Below are positions 9,142-18,519 of a stretch of DNA of 64,000 nucleotides, in pieces. The stretch is from Paraburkholderia fungorum (GTDB lineage Bacteria; Pseudomonadota; Gammaproteobacteria; Burkholderiales; Burkholderiaceae): contig NZ_FNKP01000002.1 of assembly GCF_900099835.1 (NCBI RefSeq), forward strand, positions 558,001 to 622,000. Direction: 5' to 3'. The notes below the pieces were generated by a model that was not told where the DNA came from, searched no databases, and saw only the letters and a list, made by a program, of their open reading frames with translations. Both the position numbers and the translations under genes were made by a program. The stretch's first letter is position 1. The number at the start of each line of letters is the position of its first letter.

Positions 9142-9495
9142 ATGTTGCAGGTAGGCGGCCTGCAGTTCGCGTGCGAATGATGCGCGTGAGGTGCGGGCCG
9201 CGGCTTTACAATCGCCTCGTTTTACCTTCTTTCGCCGCGTGCGCTGAAAAGCCTTAGGCAAATGCAGGGCGCTTCCAAAAGCGCCACGTTCGCAAACGGC
9301 GTAACTATTGGTCACATTGCTTCGCCCCGCGAATCGCGACGATGCACCTCGTCGCGGCTATCAACGCCCCCCCCACTCGAACACTCCTGAGCATCCGCCG
9401 ACGCGCAAATCGGCCTTGCGGTATGCTTTTCGGCTCGCAGGGCAAGCTTCAATCCTGCCGCCGTGCGTCTGTGCAACAACCAGAGGAACGAATCC
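9142..9495. other. intergenic, 354 bp
   Basis: No gene or strong repeat seen. A run of eight C lies near 9367-9374. The region should hold the promoter of the oxidoreductase gene at 9496. Confidence 0.4.
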
Positions 9496-10503
9496 ATGAA
9501 AGCCGTCAAAATCGGGTCGCCCGCCACCGTGGCGAATCTGCAAGTGGTCGATATCGCGGACCCTGGTCAACCCGCAGCGGGTCAGATTCGCGTGCGCATT
9601 CACGCGAACTCGCTGAATTTTCACGACTACGGAGTCGTCACCGGCAATCTGCCCGCCGACGCGGGCCGCATTCCGATGGCCGACGGCGCGGGCGTCGTCG
9701 AAGCAGTCGGTGAAGGTGTAACCGGATTCAAGCCGGGCGATCACGTGGTGTCGTGCTTTTTCCCGTTCTGGGAAAACGGGCCGCCCGCTATCGCCGATTT
9801 CAGCACGACGCCCGGCGATGGCGTCGACGGCTACGCGCGCGAAGTCGTCGTGCTGCCGGGCCATTACTTCACACATGCTCCGCGCGGCTACAGCCACGCT
9901 GAAGCTGCCACGCTCACCACGGCCGGACTCACCGCGTGGCGTGCGCTCATCGTGGACGGTCAGCTGAAAGCAGGCAGCACGGTGCTCGTGCTCGGCACGG
10001 GCGGTGTGTCGATTTTCGGCTTGCAGCTGGCGAAAGCGATGGGGGCGTCGGTGATCGCCACGTCTTCATCGGATGCCAAACTCGCGAAGCTGCGCGAACT
10101 GGGCGCGGACCATACGATCAACTATCGCGACAACCCCGAATGGGGCAAACAGGTTCGTCAATTGACCGATGGACGCGGTGTCGATCACGTGATCGAAGTG
10201 GGTGGTCCGGGCACCTTGCCGCAATCGATCACCGCTTGCCGGATCGGCGGCCATATCGCGTTGATCGGCGTGCTGACCGGACGCGCGGGTCCGGTGCCGA
10301 CCGCCGCGCTGATGGCGCGGCAGCAGCGTTTGCAAGGGTTGATTGTCGGCAGCCGCCAGGATCAGCTCGATATGATTCGCGCGCTCGAAGTAACGGGCAT
10401 TCGACCCGTGATCGACAGTACGTTCGCTCTGGAGAAGTTGGGCGATGCGTTCACGCACGAAGCGTCGGGCGCGCACTTCGGCAAGATTTGCGTGGCGGTT
10501 TGA
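9496..10503 (+). CDS. zinc-independent MDR family NAD(P)H oxidoreductase, 335 aa
   Basis: A medium-chain dehydrogenase/reductase: GroES-like N-terminal domain, then a Rossmann domain with VLVLGTGGVSIFGLQLAKAMG near residues 163-182 and VIATSSSDAKL after it. The catalytic-zinc Cys/His set of true alcohol dehydrogenases is not obvious, so it is nearer to quinone-oxidoreductase/YogA-like enzymes. The start at 9496 is chosen because AGAGGAACG precedes it. It is monocistronic, facing the convergent ABC ATPase. The natural substrate cannot be told from sequence. Confidence 0.8.
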   Translation: MKAVKIGSPATVANLQVVDIADPGQPAAGQIRVRIHANSLNFHDYGVVTGNLPADAGRIPMADGAGVVEAVGEGVTGFKPGDHVVSCFFPFWENGPPAIADFSTTPGDGVDGYAREVVVLPGHYFTHAPRGYSHAEAATLTTAGLTAWRALIVDGQLKAGSTVLVLGTGGVSIFGLQLAKAMGASVIATSSSDAKLAKLRELGADHTINYRDNPEWGKQVRQLTDGRGVDHVIEVGGPGTLPQSITACRIGGHIALIGVLTGRAGPVPTAALMARQQRLQGLIVGSRQDQLDMIRALEVTGIRPVIDSTFALEKLGDAFTHEASGAHFGKICVAV

Positions 10504-10575
10504 GCGGCTTTTTCGCGCGGAAATAGTTCGGATCTTTCCGGTTCTATTTCCGCAAATCGATTGCTCAACTTCGGT

Positions 10576-11199
10576 CTAGGCTTTTCTCGCGAGGTCGGTG
10601 AATTGAATGCTCGCCGCCTCGCAAGTTTCGGTGAACGCCGTGTCGTAGCTCGTGAAAAACACGGTACGTGTACGGGATAACGTTCTGAACAGATCGGCCA
10701 GCACTGCGCGAGCCGACGCGTCGAGTCCACCTGCGGGTTCGTCTGCGATCAGCACATGGGTTTCGCCAAGCACCGACGCCGTTAAAAATATCTTCTTGCG
10801 CGTACCGAACGACATTTGCTCGAAGCGTTTGTCGAGATGCGGCGTGAGGCCGAAGCGATCCGCGAGATCGAGCGTGTCGGCAGCGAGCGCTACTTTTCGC
10901 TCCAACGCCACCTGATTCAAATACTCGCGACCGGTCTGCGTCGAATACGGCATGCAGTCTTCCGGCACATACGTCAGCGAAGATTTTGCGGCCAGCGGCT
11001 CGGTGCGCAGCGAATGTCCACCGAGCCATACTTCGCCCGAGTCGGCTGCGAGCTCGCCCGCGAGAATGCCGAGCAACGTCGATTTGCCGCTGCCGGATTC
11101 GTCGTTCAACGCGACGCAGCCCGATGCCGCGTCGTAGTGCAATCCTTGAAAAATAACGCGGTCGCTGTACCGCTTGCTGAGGTTCTCGAATCGAAGCAT
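10576..11199 (-). CDS. orphan ABC transporter ATP-binding protein, 207 aa
   Basis: ABC ATPase with degenerate signatures. The P-loop reads DESGSGKST, so the first Gly of GxxGxGKS is Asp. The C-loop is MSFGTRKK instead of LSGGQ. Walker B is VLIADEPAGGLD, followed by a short D-loop and a switch region without the usual His (FFTSYD). No permease gene adjoins it. It lies 62 bp after the AroE-like gene on the same strand and may be read through from it. It could be a partner for a distant ABC-2 permease, or a diverged ATPase with weak activity. Confidence 0.72.
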   Translation of the reverse strand: MLRFENLSKRYSDRVIFQGLHYDAASGCVALNDESGSGKSTLLGILAGELAADSGEVWLGGHSLRTEPLAAKSSLTYVPEDCMPYSTQTGREYLNQVALERKVALAADTLDLADRFGLTPHLDKRFEQMSFGTRKKIFLTASVLGETHVLIADEPAGGLDASARAVLADLFRTLSRTRTVFFTSYDTAFTETCEAASIQFTDLARKA

Positions 11200-11261
11200 G
11201 GGGTCGAGCGTGGGTCCGTTGGTTGGCGTCGCGCAAGTGTAGCAGCGCAACGCCGCCGGAA

Positions 11262-12104
11262 TTACTGGCCCGCTTCGAGCAGGAACGTCACCATCCGGTC
11301 GCACACGCGTCCGAACATCTGCGTGCCGGTGACAGTCGGACAGCCGCGCGCGCGAGCCGCTTCGATCAGCGGCGTGAGCGGCGGTTTCGTCACGACATCG
11401 CCGACGAAGGTGCTTGCCTGGAAATCCGACACATCGATAGGAAGCGGATCGTCCGCGCGCATGCCGAGCGGCGACGCGTTCACCACGACGTCGTACTCGT
11501 GCGCTGCCACGCTGGCCGGCACGCTGCGCGCTTCGCCCTGGCCGAGCGCGTTCAGACGGCTGGTCAGCGAAGCAGTGCGGTCGGCGTCGTTATCGCGCAC
11601 GTCGAGCGAACCTACGCCGCTTTGAACCAGCGCGTGTCCGATCGCCGATCCCGCGCCACCTGCGCCAATTAACAACGCGCGTTTACCGCGCAATTCGCAG
11701 CCCGCATCGACGAGCGCGGCGACAAAACCCGTGCCGTCGAACATGCCGCCGTGCCACTGGCCGTCCGCCGTGCGGCGCAGCGTGTTGACCGCGCCGAGGA
11801 ACGACGCCTCGGTCGACAGCGTCGCGCAATATTCCGCCGCGCTGAACTTGTGCGGCACGGTAATGATGATGCCGTCGACATTGCGCATCGGCGTGACGCC
11901 CGCGAAGAACGCGGGCAGGTCGGCGGGGGCGACGTGCGCGGGAACCACCAGCGCATCGCGGCCTGCCGTGCGCAAAGCGGCCGTCACGCCGGACGGCGAA
12001 CGCACCTGCGCAATCGGATCGCCGACGATGAAATACACGCGGGTCGCGCCGCTCAGACCCTCGTCGAGCGAGGCGGAAAAAGAAACTGCGTCGGTTTGCG
12101 TCAT
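11262..12104 (-). CDS. shikimate/quinate dehydrogenase-like protein (AroE family), 280 aa
   Basis: ATG with AGGAGA upstream. N-terminal substrate domain VGDPIAQVRSPSG (residues 27-39) and TVPHK with the catalytic Lys; GGMFDGTGF supplies the catalytic Asp. The NADP domain has LLIGAGGAGSAIGHAL. In biosynthetic AroE the first signature is usually GxPIxHSxSP and the Asp site is NTD; here they are GDPIAQVRSP and FDG, as in catabolic AroE-like (SdhL/YdiB-type) paralogues. It follows the epimerase gene at 12198 by 93 bp, in an island with an AAHS permease, so use on a cyclohexene carboxylate such as quinate or shikimate is inferred. Confidence 0.82.
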   Translation of the reverse strand: MTQTDAVSFSASLDEGLSGATRVYFIVGDPIAQVRSPSGVTAALRTAGRDALVVPAHVAPADLPAFFAGVTPMRNVDGIIITVPHKFSAAEYCATLSTEASFLGAVNTLRRTADGQWHGGMFDGTGFVAALVDAGCELRGKRALLIGAGGAGSAIGHALVQSGVGSLDVRDNDADRTASLTSRLNALGQGEARSVPASVAAHEYDVVVNASPLGMRADDPLPIDVSDFQASTFVGDVVTKPPLTPLIEAARARGCPTVTGTQMFGRVCDRMVTFLLEAGQ

Positions 12105-12197
12105 GTTCAACTTCTCCTGAAAGTGGAGCCTGTAGGTATCGTGCACGATACCGGACTGTCCTGCCTGATTGGGTGATCGGGCTAGCGGCTTAGCGGG

Positions 12198-13085
12198 TTA
12201 GCGATAGAACGCCACGGTTTCGCGCAATCCCTGTTCGAGCGATGTGTGCGGTAAATCAGGCAGCCATTGCGCGAGCAACGGATCGGCAGGAAACGAAGTG
12301 GCAATGGGCAACGGCGCACCGTTTGCGTCGATTCGAGCACTGGGCACGATCGCACCGATTCGTGCGATCACCTCATTGACTTCGACGATGTCGCCCGCGA
12401 GCGTGAATGCGTGTGCACCGCGAGGCGCCGCGAATAGCGCGGCTTCGTAAGCGGCGGCGACGTCGCCCGCGTAAACGAGACCGGTCGAGCCGGTGAACGG
12501 AATCGCGTACGGCTCGCCGCGTGCCGCGGCGCGGCACGCGAGGCTCGGCCCGGCGCTCGATCCGGTTTCGCGGCCCGCGCCATACACGACCAGCGGCCGG
12601 AAACCGATGCTGGCGATGCCGTGATCGTGCCAGTACGCGCGCGCCGCGCCTTCGCACGCGAGCTTGAACGCGCCGTATAAGGTCTGCGGAGAGGGCACGG
12701 CGCCATCGTCGGGGCCGAACACCCCCGCGCTGCTCGCGTACAGCACGTTTTCCAGATTGGCGGCGCGCGCTGCCTCGAACACATTGAGTGTGCCGATCAG
12801 ATTGATTTGCGCACCGCGCACCGGGTCGAGCGCGCAGGCCGGGGTCAGGATTCCCGCAAGATGAATGACCGCGTCGCAACCGTCCATTGCGCGTGATACG
12901 TCGCTGGCGAGGGCGATATCGCCGGTCGACCATTGCACCGCCGCAGCCCATTCCGGCGCGAGCGATTCCAGCAGTGGCGAGCCCGCGCGCAAGTCGAAAG
13001 CCCTCACGCTCAGGCCTCTGTCAAGCAGGCGCCGCATGATCCACGCCGCCAGAAAACCACTTCCTCCTGTTACCAGTACGCGCAT
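12198..13085 (-). CDS. NAD-dependent epimerase/dehydratase (extended SDR), 295 aa
   Basis: N-terminal Rossmann motif VTGGSGFLAAWI (GxxGxxG) at residues 4-15, then D-R binding of NAD and the SDR active site with Ser-Tyr-Lys seen as ASSAGVF and TLYGAFKLACE (YxxxK). GGAGA-like ribosome binding site before the ATG. Small for sugar-nucleotide epimerases, and similar to the catabolic SDR proteins found in acid-degradation clusters. First gene of a minus-strand pair with the AroE-like gene, transcribed away from the flavoprotein gene at 13232; the shared intergenic region holds an IclR-type inverted repeat. Confidence 0.82.
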   Translation of the reverse strand: MRVLVTGGSGFLAAWIMRRLLDRGLSVRAFDLRAGSPLLESLAPEWAAAVQWSTGDIALASDVSRAMDGCDAVIHLAGILTPACALDPVRGAQINLIGTLNVFEAARAANLENVLYASSAGVFGPDDGAVPSPQTLYGAFKLACEGAARAYWHDHGIASIGFRPLVVYGAGRETGSSAGPSLACRAAARGEPYAIPFTGSTGLVYAGDVAAAYEAALFAAPRGAHAFTLAGDIVEVNEVIARIGAIVPSARIDANGAPLPIATSFPADPLLAQWLPDLPHTSLEQGLRETVAFYR

Positions 13086-13133
13086 TGCTGTGTCTCCGTC
13101 AATGTTCGAATGCTTTGCTTTTTTGCTATTTCA

Positions 13134-13146
13134 GAATAGTATTCCA
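13134..13146. promoter_or_regulatory. putative IclR operator in divergent promoter
   Basis: Inverted repeat GAATAGTATTCCA (minus strand TGGAATACTATTC), 48 bp from the epimerase start and 86 bp before the flavoprotein start. The same core recurs at 15063-15077. IclR-family proteins are known to bind TGGAA/TTCCA-type dyads, and an iclR gene lies in the same island. Inference only; not tested. Confidence 0.55.
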
Positions 13147-13231
13147 ATATCAAAGCAAATTCTAGTTGATGCGGTGAACAGGAAAAACGCCTGATTCGTC
13201 GCCCGCAAAAAAGGGACGCAAGGAGCACGTC

Positions 13232-15025
13232 ATGGTGGAGACACTCAGCGGTTTGAAGCAGGATGAAACGTTCGACGTCGTGGTGATCGGCGCGGGCGGG
13301 GCAGGGATGTCGGCGGCGCTGTTCGCGGCTATCGACGGCGCGCGCGTGCTGCTGGTCGAGAGCACGGAATACGTGGGCGGTACGACGGCCTACTCGGCGG
13401 GCACCACATGGATACCGGATTCGATGCACGGTCCGGCGATCAATCCCGATGACAGCAGCGCGAATGCCGAAGCCTTTCTGCGTCGCGCGGTCGGCGAGCG
13501 CAGCAGCGAGGCGCTGCGCCGCGCGTTCCTGAAAGCCGGGCCGCAGGCCGTCGCGCATATCGAGGCGAATTCGGACGTGAAGTACCGCGCGCGGCCATTT
13601 CACCCGGACTATCTATCCGAACTCGAAGGATCAACGCTGCGTGGCCGCGCGCTCGAACCGCTCGCGTTCGACGGCCGCAAGCTCGGCAACGCGTTTTCGC
13701 TGATCCGCCCGCCGATCCCTGAGTTCACGGTGCTGGGCGGCATGATGGTCGATCGCGACGATGTCGGGCATCTGCTGAACATGACGAAGTCGTTCAGGTC
13801 GCTGCGTCACGCGGTGAAACTGCTCGCACGTCATGGCAGCGACCGTATCCGCTGGCCGCGCGGCACGCGTCTCGTGATGGGGAATGCGTTGATCGGCCGT
13901 CTGTTGCATTCGCTGCTCGCACGCGATGTCACCGTGCTGGTGAGTACGAAACTGGAGTCGTTGCGGACCGGGCGCGATGGTCAGATCGACGGCATCACGC
14001 TGAGCCAGAACGGCCAGCGCCGTCAAATCACGGTGACAGGTGGCGTGATTCTCGCGAGCGGCGGTTTCAACCGTCATCCGCAACGGCGTCGCGCGATGCT
14101 GCCGGGCGTCGATTCGAGCTGGTGCCCGGGAGCGCCGGGACACACCGGCAGCGCACACGATCTCGCGCTCGCAATCGGTGCGCGTTATGGCGAAGGCGCG
14201 TTGAGCAACGCGTTCTGGGCGCCGGTCTCGGTGCGCAAACGCAGTGACGGCACGACCGCCGTTTTCCCTCACTTCATGATGGATCGCGGCAAACCTGGCA
14301 TGGTCGTGGTCAACAAGGAAGGCCGGCGCTTTCTGAACGAAAACACCTCGTATCACCTGTTTGGTATCGCGATGCAGGAAGCGAACCGCAAGGTGCCGTC
14401 GGTGCCCGCCTATCTCGTCACGGACGCGGAAGGCCTGCGCAAATACGGGCTGGGCATGGTGCGCCCCGGCGGCAAGGGCCTGCAGCCGTTCCTCTCTGAT
14501 GGCTATCTGGTGCGCGCCGACACGCTTGCCGAACTCGCGGCGAAGCTCGATATCGATCCCGCCGGACTCGCCGACAGCGTTGCGCGCATCGGCGAATACG
14601 CGAAGACGGGTGTCGATCCCGATTTTCAGCGCGGCACCACCGACTACCAGCGCGCCAACGGCGACGCGAACTGGCACGGGCCGAATCCCTGCCTGGGCCC
14701 GATCCGGCAAGCACCTTTCTACGCAGTGCGGCTTTATCCGGGCGATATCGGCGCGGCCACGGGGCTCGTCAGCGACGACACGGCTCGCGTGCTGGATCGC
14801 GGCGATCGACCGATTGGCGGCCTCTACGCGTGCGGCAACGATATGCAATCGGTGATGGGCGGCGTGTATCCGGGCCCCGGCATCACGCTGGGGCCGGGGC
14901 TCGCGTTTGCCTATCTCGCGGGACGTGACGCGGCAGCGCGCGCGAAGGCCGCGCAAACATCGCTGTCTTCATCCACGCGCAGAGATGAAGCGCCGCAGCG
15001 CGCAAAAGAAAAGATCACCGGATAA
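13232..15025 (+). CDS. FAD-dependent dehydrogenase of the KstD/fumarate reductase superfamily, 597 aa
   Basis: ATG after AAGGAGCACGTC. The N-terminal FAD site VVVIGAGGAGMSAALFAA (residues 11-28) is followed by GGTTAYSAGTTWIP. The C-terminal FAD segment MGGVYPGPGITLGPGLAFAY is typical of 3-ketosteroid delta-1-dehydrogenase and fumarate-reductase-type flavoproteins. The length fits KstD (500-570) with a short charged tail. The enzyme family adds or removes a double bond next to a carbonyl or carboxyl group. A second homologue follows 118 bp later, so the two may act in sequence or as a heteromer. Not necessarily a steroid enzyme. Confidence 0.85.
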   Translation: MVETLSGLKQDETFDVVVIGAGGAGMSAALFAAIDGARVLLVESTEYVGGTTAYSAGTTWIPDSMHGPAINPDDSSANAEAFLRRAVGERSSEALRRAFLKAGPQAVAHIEANSDVKYRARPFHPDYLSELEGSTLRGRALEPLAFDGRKLGNAFSLIRPPIPEFTVLGGMMVDRDDVGHLLNMTKSFRSLRHAVKLLARHGSDRIRWPRGTRLVMGNALIGRLLHSLLARDVTVLVSTKLESLRTGRDGQIDGITLSQNGQRRQITVTGGVILASGGFNRHPQRRRAMLPGVDSSWCPGAPGHTGSAHDLALAIGARYGEGALSNAFWAPVSVRKRSDGTTAVFPHFMMDRGKPGMVVVNKEGRRFLNENTSYHLFGIAMQEANRKVPSVPAYLVTDAEGLRKYGLGMVRPGGKGLQPFLSDGYLVRADTLAELAAKLDIDPAGLADSVARIGEYAKTGVDPDFQRGTTDYQRANGDANWHGPNPCLGPIRQAPFYAVRLYPGDIGAATGLVSDDTARVLDRGDRPIGGLYACGNDMQSVMGGVYPGPGITLGPGLAFAYLAGRDAAARAKAAQTSLSSSTRRDEAPQRAKEKITG

Positions 15026-15062
15026 ACCAGGGCGTCACCTGGTTTGGATGCACGTTATAAAG

Positions 15063-15077
15063 TGGAATAGTATTCAA
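15063..15077. promoter_or_regulatory. putative IclR operator before second flavoprotein
   Basis: TGGAATAGTATTCAA, 67 bp upstream of the 15144 start. It shares the core GAATAGTATTC with 13134-13144. It suggests a separate regulated promoter for the genes from 15144 on. Confidence 0.55.
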
Positions 15078-15143
15078 CAAATGAGTTATGCCCGATCTTT
15101 TTCCCGTGATTCAAACGTATCCAGCGAACGAAGCAAACTGACG

Positions 15144-16937
15144 ATGAAGCGCGAACCGATTCTCGAATGCGATGTACTGGTGCTGGGTTCTGGCGCGGCC
15201 GGTCTCGCCACGGCCGTGACGGCAGCGACGCGCGGTTTGCGCGTGATAGTGGCGGAGAAGGCCGACGTGTTTGGCGGCACGAGCGCATGGTCGGGCGGCT
15301 GGATGTGGATTCCCGGCAACCCGCTTGCCACGCGCGCCGGAATTATCGAGGAACCCGAAGCATCGCGCACGTATCTTCGTAACGAACTCGGCGCGCATTT
15401 CGATGCAGACAAGGTCGACGCATTGCTCGAATCCGGTCCTGAAATGGTGGAGTATTTCGAGCGGCACACGTCGATGCGTTTTATCGATGGCAATCGTGTT
15501 CCCGATTTTCATACGACGCCGGGTGCTGCAACCGGCGGCCGTTCGGTTTGCGCGATGCCGTTCGATGGTCGCGAACTTGGGCCGCTGATCGACCGGCTGC
15601 GCCCACCGCTTGGCGTCGTGACGATCAAAGGCATGGCGATCGGCTCAGGTCAGGATCTCGCGCATTTTTTCAACGCGACGCGCTCGGTGCGCTCGGCGTG
15701 GCACGTGTTGCGGCGGCTCGCTGCGTTTGCGGGTCACAAGCTGCGTCATGGCCGCTCGATGTATCTGGTGAACGGGAATGCGCTGGTGGCGCGTCTGCTG
15801 AAATCGGCGCACGACCTCGGGGTCGATCTGCGCACCCATGCGAAGGCGGTGGCATTGCTGCGCGAGCCGGGCGATGCAGCGGGCCGCGTGACTGGCGCAA
15901 CGGTCGAGATCGAAGGCGTCGTGCATCAGGTGCGGGCCACGCGAGGCGTCGTGCTCGCGTGCGGTGGCTATCCGCACGATCTTTCGCGCCGCGCGCAGAC
16001 CTTCGCTTATACGCCGTCGGGGCGCGAGCACTGGTCCGCTGCGCCGTCGACCAATACCGGCGACGGTATTCGTCTCGGCGAATCGATCGGCGGGCATTTC
16101 GACGCGTCGCTAGAAACACCCGCCGCGTGGGCGCCGGTTTCGCTCGTGCCTCAAGGCAGCGGGCAACCCGCTGTCGCGTTCCCGCATCTGATCGAGCGCG
16201 CGAAGCCTGGTGTGATTGCGGTGACGCGTGCCGGGCAACGCTTTGTCAACGAGGCGTCGTCGTATCACGACTTCATCAACGCGTTGATCGGCACGACGCC
16301 CGCCGGTGAACAGGTCTGCGCGTGGCTGATTGGCGATCATCGTTTCCAGCGCCTTTACGGGCTCGGTTTTTCGAAGCCGTTTCCGTTTCCCACTGGCCCG
16401 TATCGACGGTCGGGTTATCTGAAACGCGCGAGCAGCCTCGCCGATCTGGCCGTGCAATGCGGGATCGATCCGCAAGGACTCGAAAGCACGGTGGCCGCGT
16501 ACAACAGCTACGCGAAAGACGGCTTCGATCCGCAATTTCACAAAGGCTCGACGCCGTATAACCGCGTGCAGGGCGACGCCCGGCACACGCCGAACCCCTG
16601 CCTCGCGCCGCTTGAAAACGGCCCGTTCTACGCGGTCAAGCTGCTGCCCGGCAGCCTCGGCACGTTCGCGGGTCTTGCCACCGACGCCAACGCTCGCGTT
16701 CTCGACGACGCAGGTCAGCCGATGCCCGGTCTCTACGCGGTCGGCAACGACGCCGCCAGCATGATGGGCGGTTGCTATCCGAGCGGCGGCATCACGCTCG
16801 GTCCCGCGATGACCTTCGGTTATCGCGCGGGCCTTTTCCTCGCCGAAGCAGACGCCGAAGCGGATCAATCAACGCCGCCCACAGCGGCCACCCAATCGAC
16901 GAATCCCACTATTCATTCACAAGGACACATGCAATGA
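15144..16937 (+). CDS. second KstD/fumarate reductase-type FAD-dependent dehydrogenase, 597 aa
   Basis: MKREPILECD then VLVLGSGAAGLATAVTAA (FAD Rossmann) and GGTSAWSGGWMWIPGN; C-terminal MMGGCYPSGGITLGPAMTF. The plan matches the gene at 13232 (YHDFINALI versus YHLFGIAMQ in the middle, NPCLAPLENGPFYAV versus NPCLGPIRQAPFYAV), so the two are paralogues. An in-frame ATG at 15081 is also possible; homology of the mature N-terminus favours 15144, though its Shine-Dalgarno is poor. Its stop overlaps the next gene's ATG by four bases, so NIPSNAP is coupled to it. Confidence 0.84.
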   Translation: MKREPILECDVLVLGSGAAGLATAVTAATRGLRVIVAEKADVFGGTSAWSGGWMWIPGNPLATRAGIIEEPEASRTYLRNELGAHFDADKVDALLESGPEMVEYFERHTSMRFIDGNRVPDFHTTPGAATGGRSVCAMPFDGRELGPLIDRLRPPLGVVTIKGMAIGSGQDLAHFFNATRSVRSAWHVLRRLAAFAGHKLRHGRSMYLVNGNALVARLLKSAHDLGVDLRTHAKAVALLREPGDAAGRVTGATVEIEGVVHQVRATRGVVLACGGYPHDLSRRAQTFAYTPSGREHWSAAPSTNTGDGIRLGESIGGHFDASLETPAAWAPVSLVPQGSGQPAVAFPHLIERAKPGVIAVTRAGQRFVNEASSYHDFINALIGTTPAGEQVCAWLIGDHRFQRLYGLGFSKPFPFPTGPYRRSGYLKRASSLADLAVQCGIDPQGLESTVAAYNSYAKDGFDPQFHKGSTPYNRVQGDARHTPNPCLAPLENGPFYAVKLLPGSLGTFAGLATDANARVLDDAGQPMPGLYAVGNDAASMMGGCYPSGGITLGPAMTFGYRAGLFLAEADAEADQSTPPTAATQSTNPTIHSQGHMQ

Positions 16938-17545
16938 CTCTCTACGACACAGTCACACTCACCGTGAAAATCGGCGCGAATGCGCAGGTCTTTGAAAGCA
17001 TCAAGGCAAGCGGCGATCAACCCGGCTCGAAGCTGCTCGGCTGCTGGTACTCCGACATCGGCGCGCTGGGCCAGGTGATGGTATTGCGCGGATTCGATTC
17101 GGAAGCCGCGCTCATCGCCGAACGCAAACGGCTGCTGCTCGAAGGCAATCCGTTCGGCTGCGGCGAATTCGTCACCGACGTGAAGATCGACAGCTATGCG
17201 CTGTTCCCGTTTCTTCCGCCGATCGAACCGGCGGTCCACGGCGGCATCTACGAGATGCGGGTGTACGGCACGAAGCTAGCGAGCCTGCAACACACCATCG
17301 ACGCATGGGAGAAAGCGGTGCCCGAGCGCACGCAGCGCTCGCCGCTCGTCGGCGCGATGTATTCGCTCGACGGCACCGTGCCGCGTTTTCTGAACATCTG
17401 GCCGTATGCGAGCGTCGACGAACGCTCGCGGATTCGCGCCGAAGCGGTGAAAGACGGCATCTGGCCGCCGAAGGGCGGCCCCGCGCATCTGACGACGATG
17501 GAGTCGACTATTTACGTGCCCGCGCCTTTCTCGCCGCTGCGTTAA
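16934..17545 (+). CDS. NIPSNAP family protein, 203 aa
   Basis: The start overlaps the previous stop (ATGA), with AAGGACACATGCA upstream. It is a tandem ferredoxin-like protein: an N-terminal half with TLYDTVTLTVKIG and a C-terminal half with GGIYEMRVYGTKLASLQHTIDAWEKAVPERT, the classic NIPSNAP opening, and ending in IYVPAPFSPL. The family's chemistry is unclear. In bacteria it often lies inside catabolic operons next to oxidoreductases, as here, and related dimeric alpha/beta barrel proteins act as small isomerases or monooxygenases. Its position between a flavoprotein and an isomerase suggests a role in the same pathway. Confidence 0.82.
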   Translation: MTLYDTVTLTVKIGANAQVFESIKASGDQPGSKLLGCWYSDIGALGQVMVLRGFDSEAALIAERKRLLLEGNPFGCGEFVTDVKIDSYALFPFLPPIEPAVHGGIYEMRVYGTKLASLQHTIDAWEKAVPERTQRSPLVGAMYSLDGTVPRFLNIWPYASVDERSRIRAEAVKDGIWPPKGGPAHLTTMESTIYVPAPFSPLR

Positions 17546-17592
17546 ACGCTGAACGCCATTGGCCGAGCCACGGCCAGAACTCAGGAGACAAC

Positions 17593-18426
17593 ATGACCCA
17601 GCACCATTCGCGCGCGCTTTCCCTATCCGCGTTGACCGTGCTCGAACTCACGCCGCCGCAGATGGTGGAGTGCGCGGCGCAGGCGGGCTACGACTTCGTC
17701 GGACTGCGCCTCGTGCCCGCCACCGATCATGAAGTGCGCCACGAGATCGTCGGCGCGACGCCGTTGAAGCGCGAAACGCTCGCGCGTTTGCGTGACACCG
17801 GCATCAAGGTGCTCGACGTCGAGATCTTGCGACTCAAGCCCGATACCGACGTGAACGCGTGCAAGCCGATGCTCGACACCGCCGCCGAATTGGGCGCGCG
17901 CTACGTGCTGGTGGCGGGCAACGATCCCGACGAAGCGCGCACCGCCGAGCGGCTCGCGCAATTGTGCGATCTCGCCGCGCCGCTCGGGCTGTCGCCGTCG
18001 CTCGAACCGATGCCGTGGACGGACGTGAAGGACATCACGCAAGGCGCGCGCATCGTGAAGGCGGCGGCGCGGGCTAACACGGGGCTGATCGTCGATCCGC
18101 TGCATTTCGACCGCGCGGGTTCGTCGACGCAAACCTTGCATGCGTTGCCGCGTGAGTACTTCGGCTACGTGCAGTTTTGCGACGCGCCGGCCGAGCGTCC
18201 TACCGATCTCGACACGCTGCTGTTTCAGGCCCGTTGCGAACGGATGATTCCCGGCGAGGGTGGTCTCGATCTCACGGGCATTCTGCGCGCGCTGCCGGAT
18301 CACTTGCCAGTCAGCGTCGAAGTCCCCACTCAGCAATGGGCGCAAACCGCGCCCGCACTCGAGCGCGCCCGCAAGCTGCGCGACGCGACGCTCGGCGTAC
18401 TCGAACGGACTTACGCGATGACGTAA
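17593..18426 (+). CDS. sugar phosphate isomerase/epimerase-fold TIM barrel protein (AP endonuclease 2 family), 277 aa
   Basis: ATG after CAGGAGACAAC. Signature blocks include LSALTVLELTPPQMVECAAQAGYDFVGLR near the N-terminus, the LEPMPWTDV strand with a metal Glu, and VDPLHFDRAG with Asp and His ligands. These fit the xylose-isomerase-like TIM barrel. That fold also includes 3-dehydroshikimate dehydratases (AsbF/QsuB type) that make protocatechuate. With an AroE-like gene and an AAHS permease in the same island, a dehydratase or isomerase acting on a cyclohexene acid is plausible but unproven. It is the last enzyme gene of the plus-strand set. Confidence 0.8.
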   Translation: MTQHHSRALSLSALTVLELTPPQMVECAAQAGYDFVGLRLVPATDHEVRHEIVGATPLKRETLARLRDTGIKVLDVEILRLKPDTDVNACKPMLDTAAELGARYVLVAGNDPDEARTAERLAQLCDLAAPLGLSPSLEPMPWTDVKDITQGARIVKAAARANTGLIVDPLHFDRAGSSTQTLHALPREYFGYVQFCDAPAERPTDLDTLLFQARCERMIPGEGGLDLTGILRALPDHLPVSVEVPTQQWAQTAPALERARKLRDATLGVLERTYAMT

Positions 18427-18519
18427 GCCGTATATCGCGCGCCGGTCCCCCTCAACGCACGATAAAGATGCGACGGGGACGACGCGCCCATCCGATAGAG
18501 AAGACGGTCTGGAGACACC

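Noticed and set aside
13631..14956. 441-residue minus-strand open frame
   Set aside because: Antisense shadow of the first flavoprotein.
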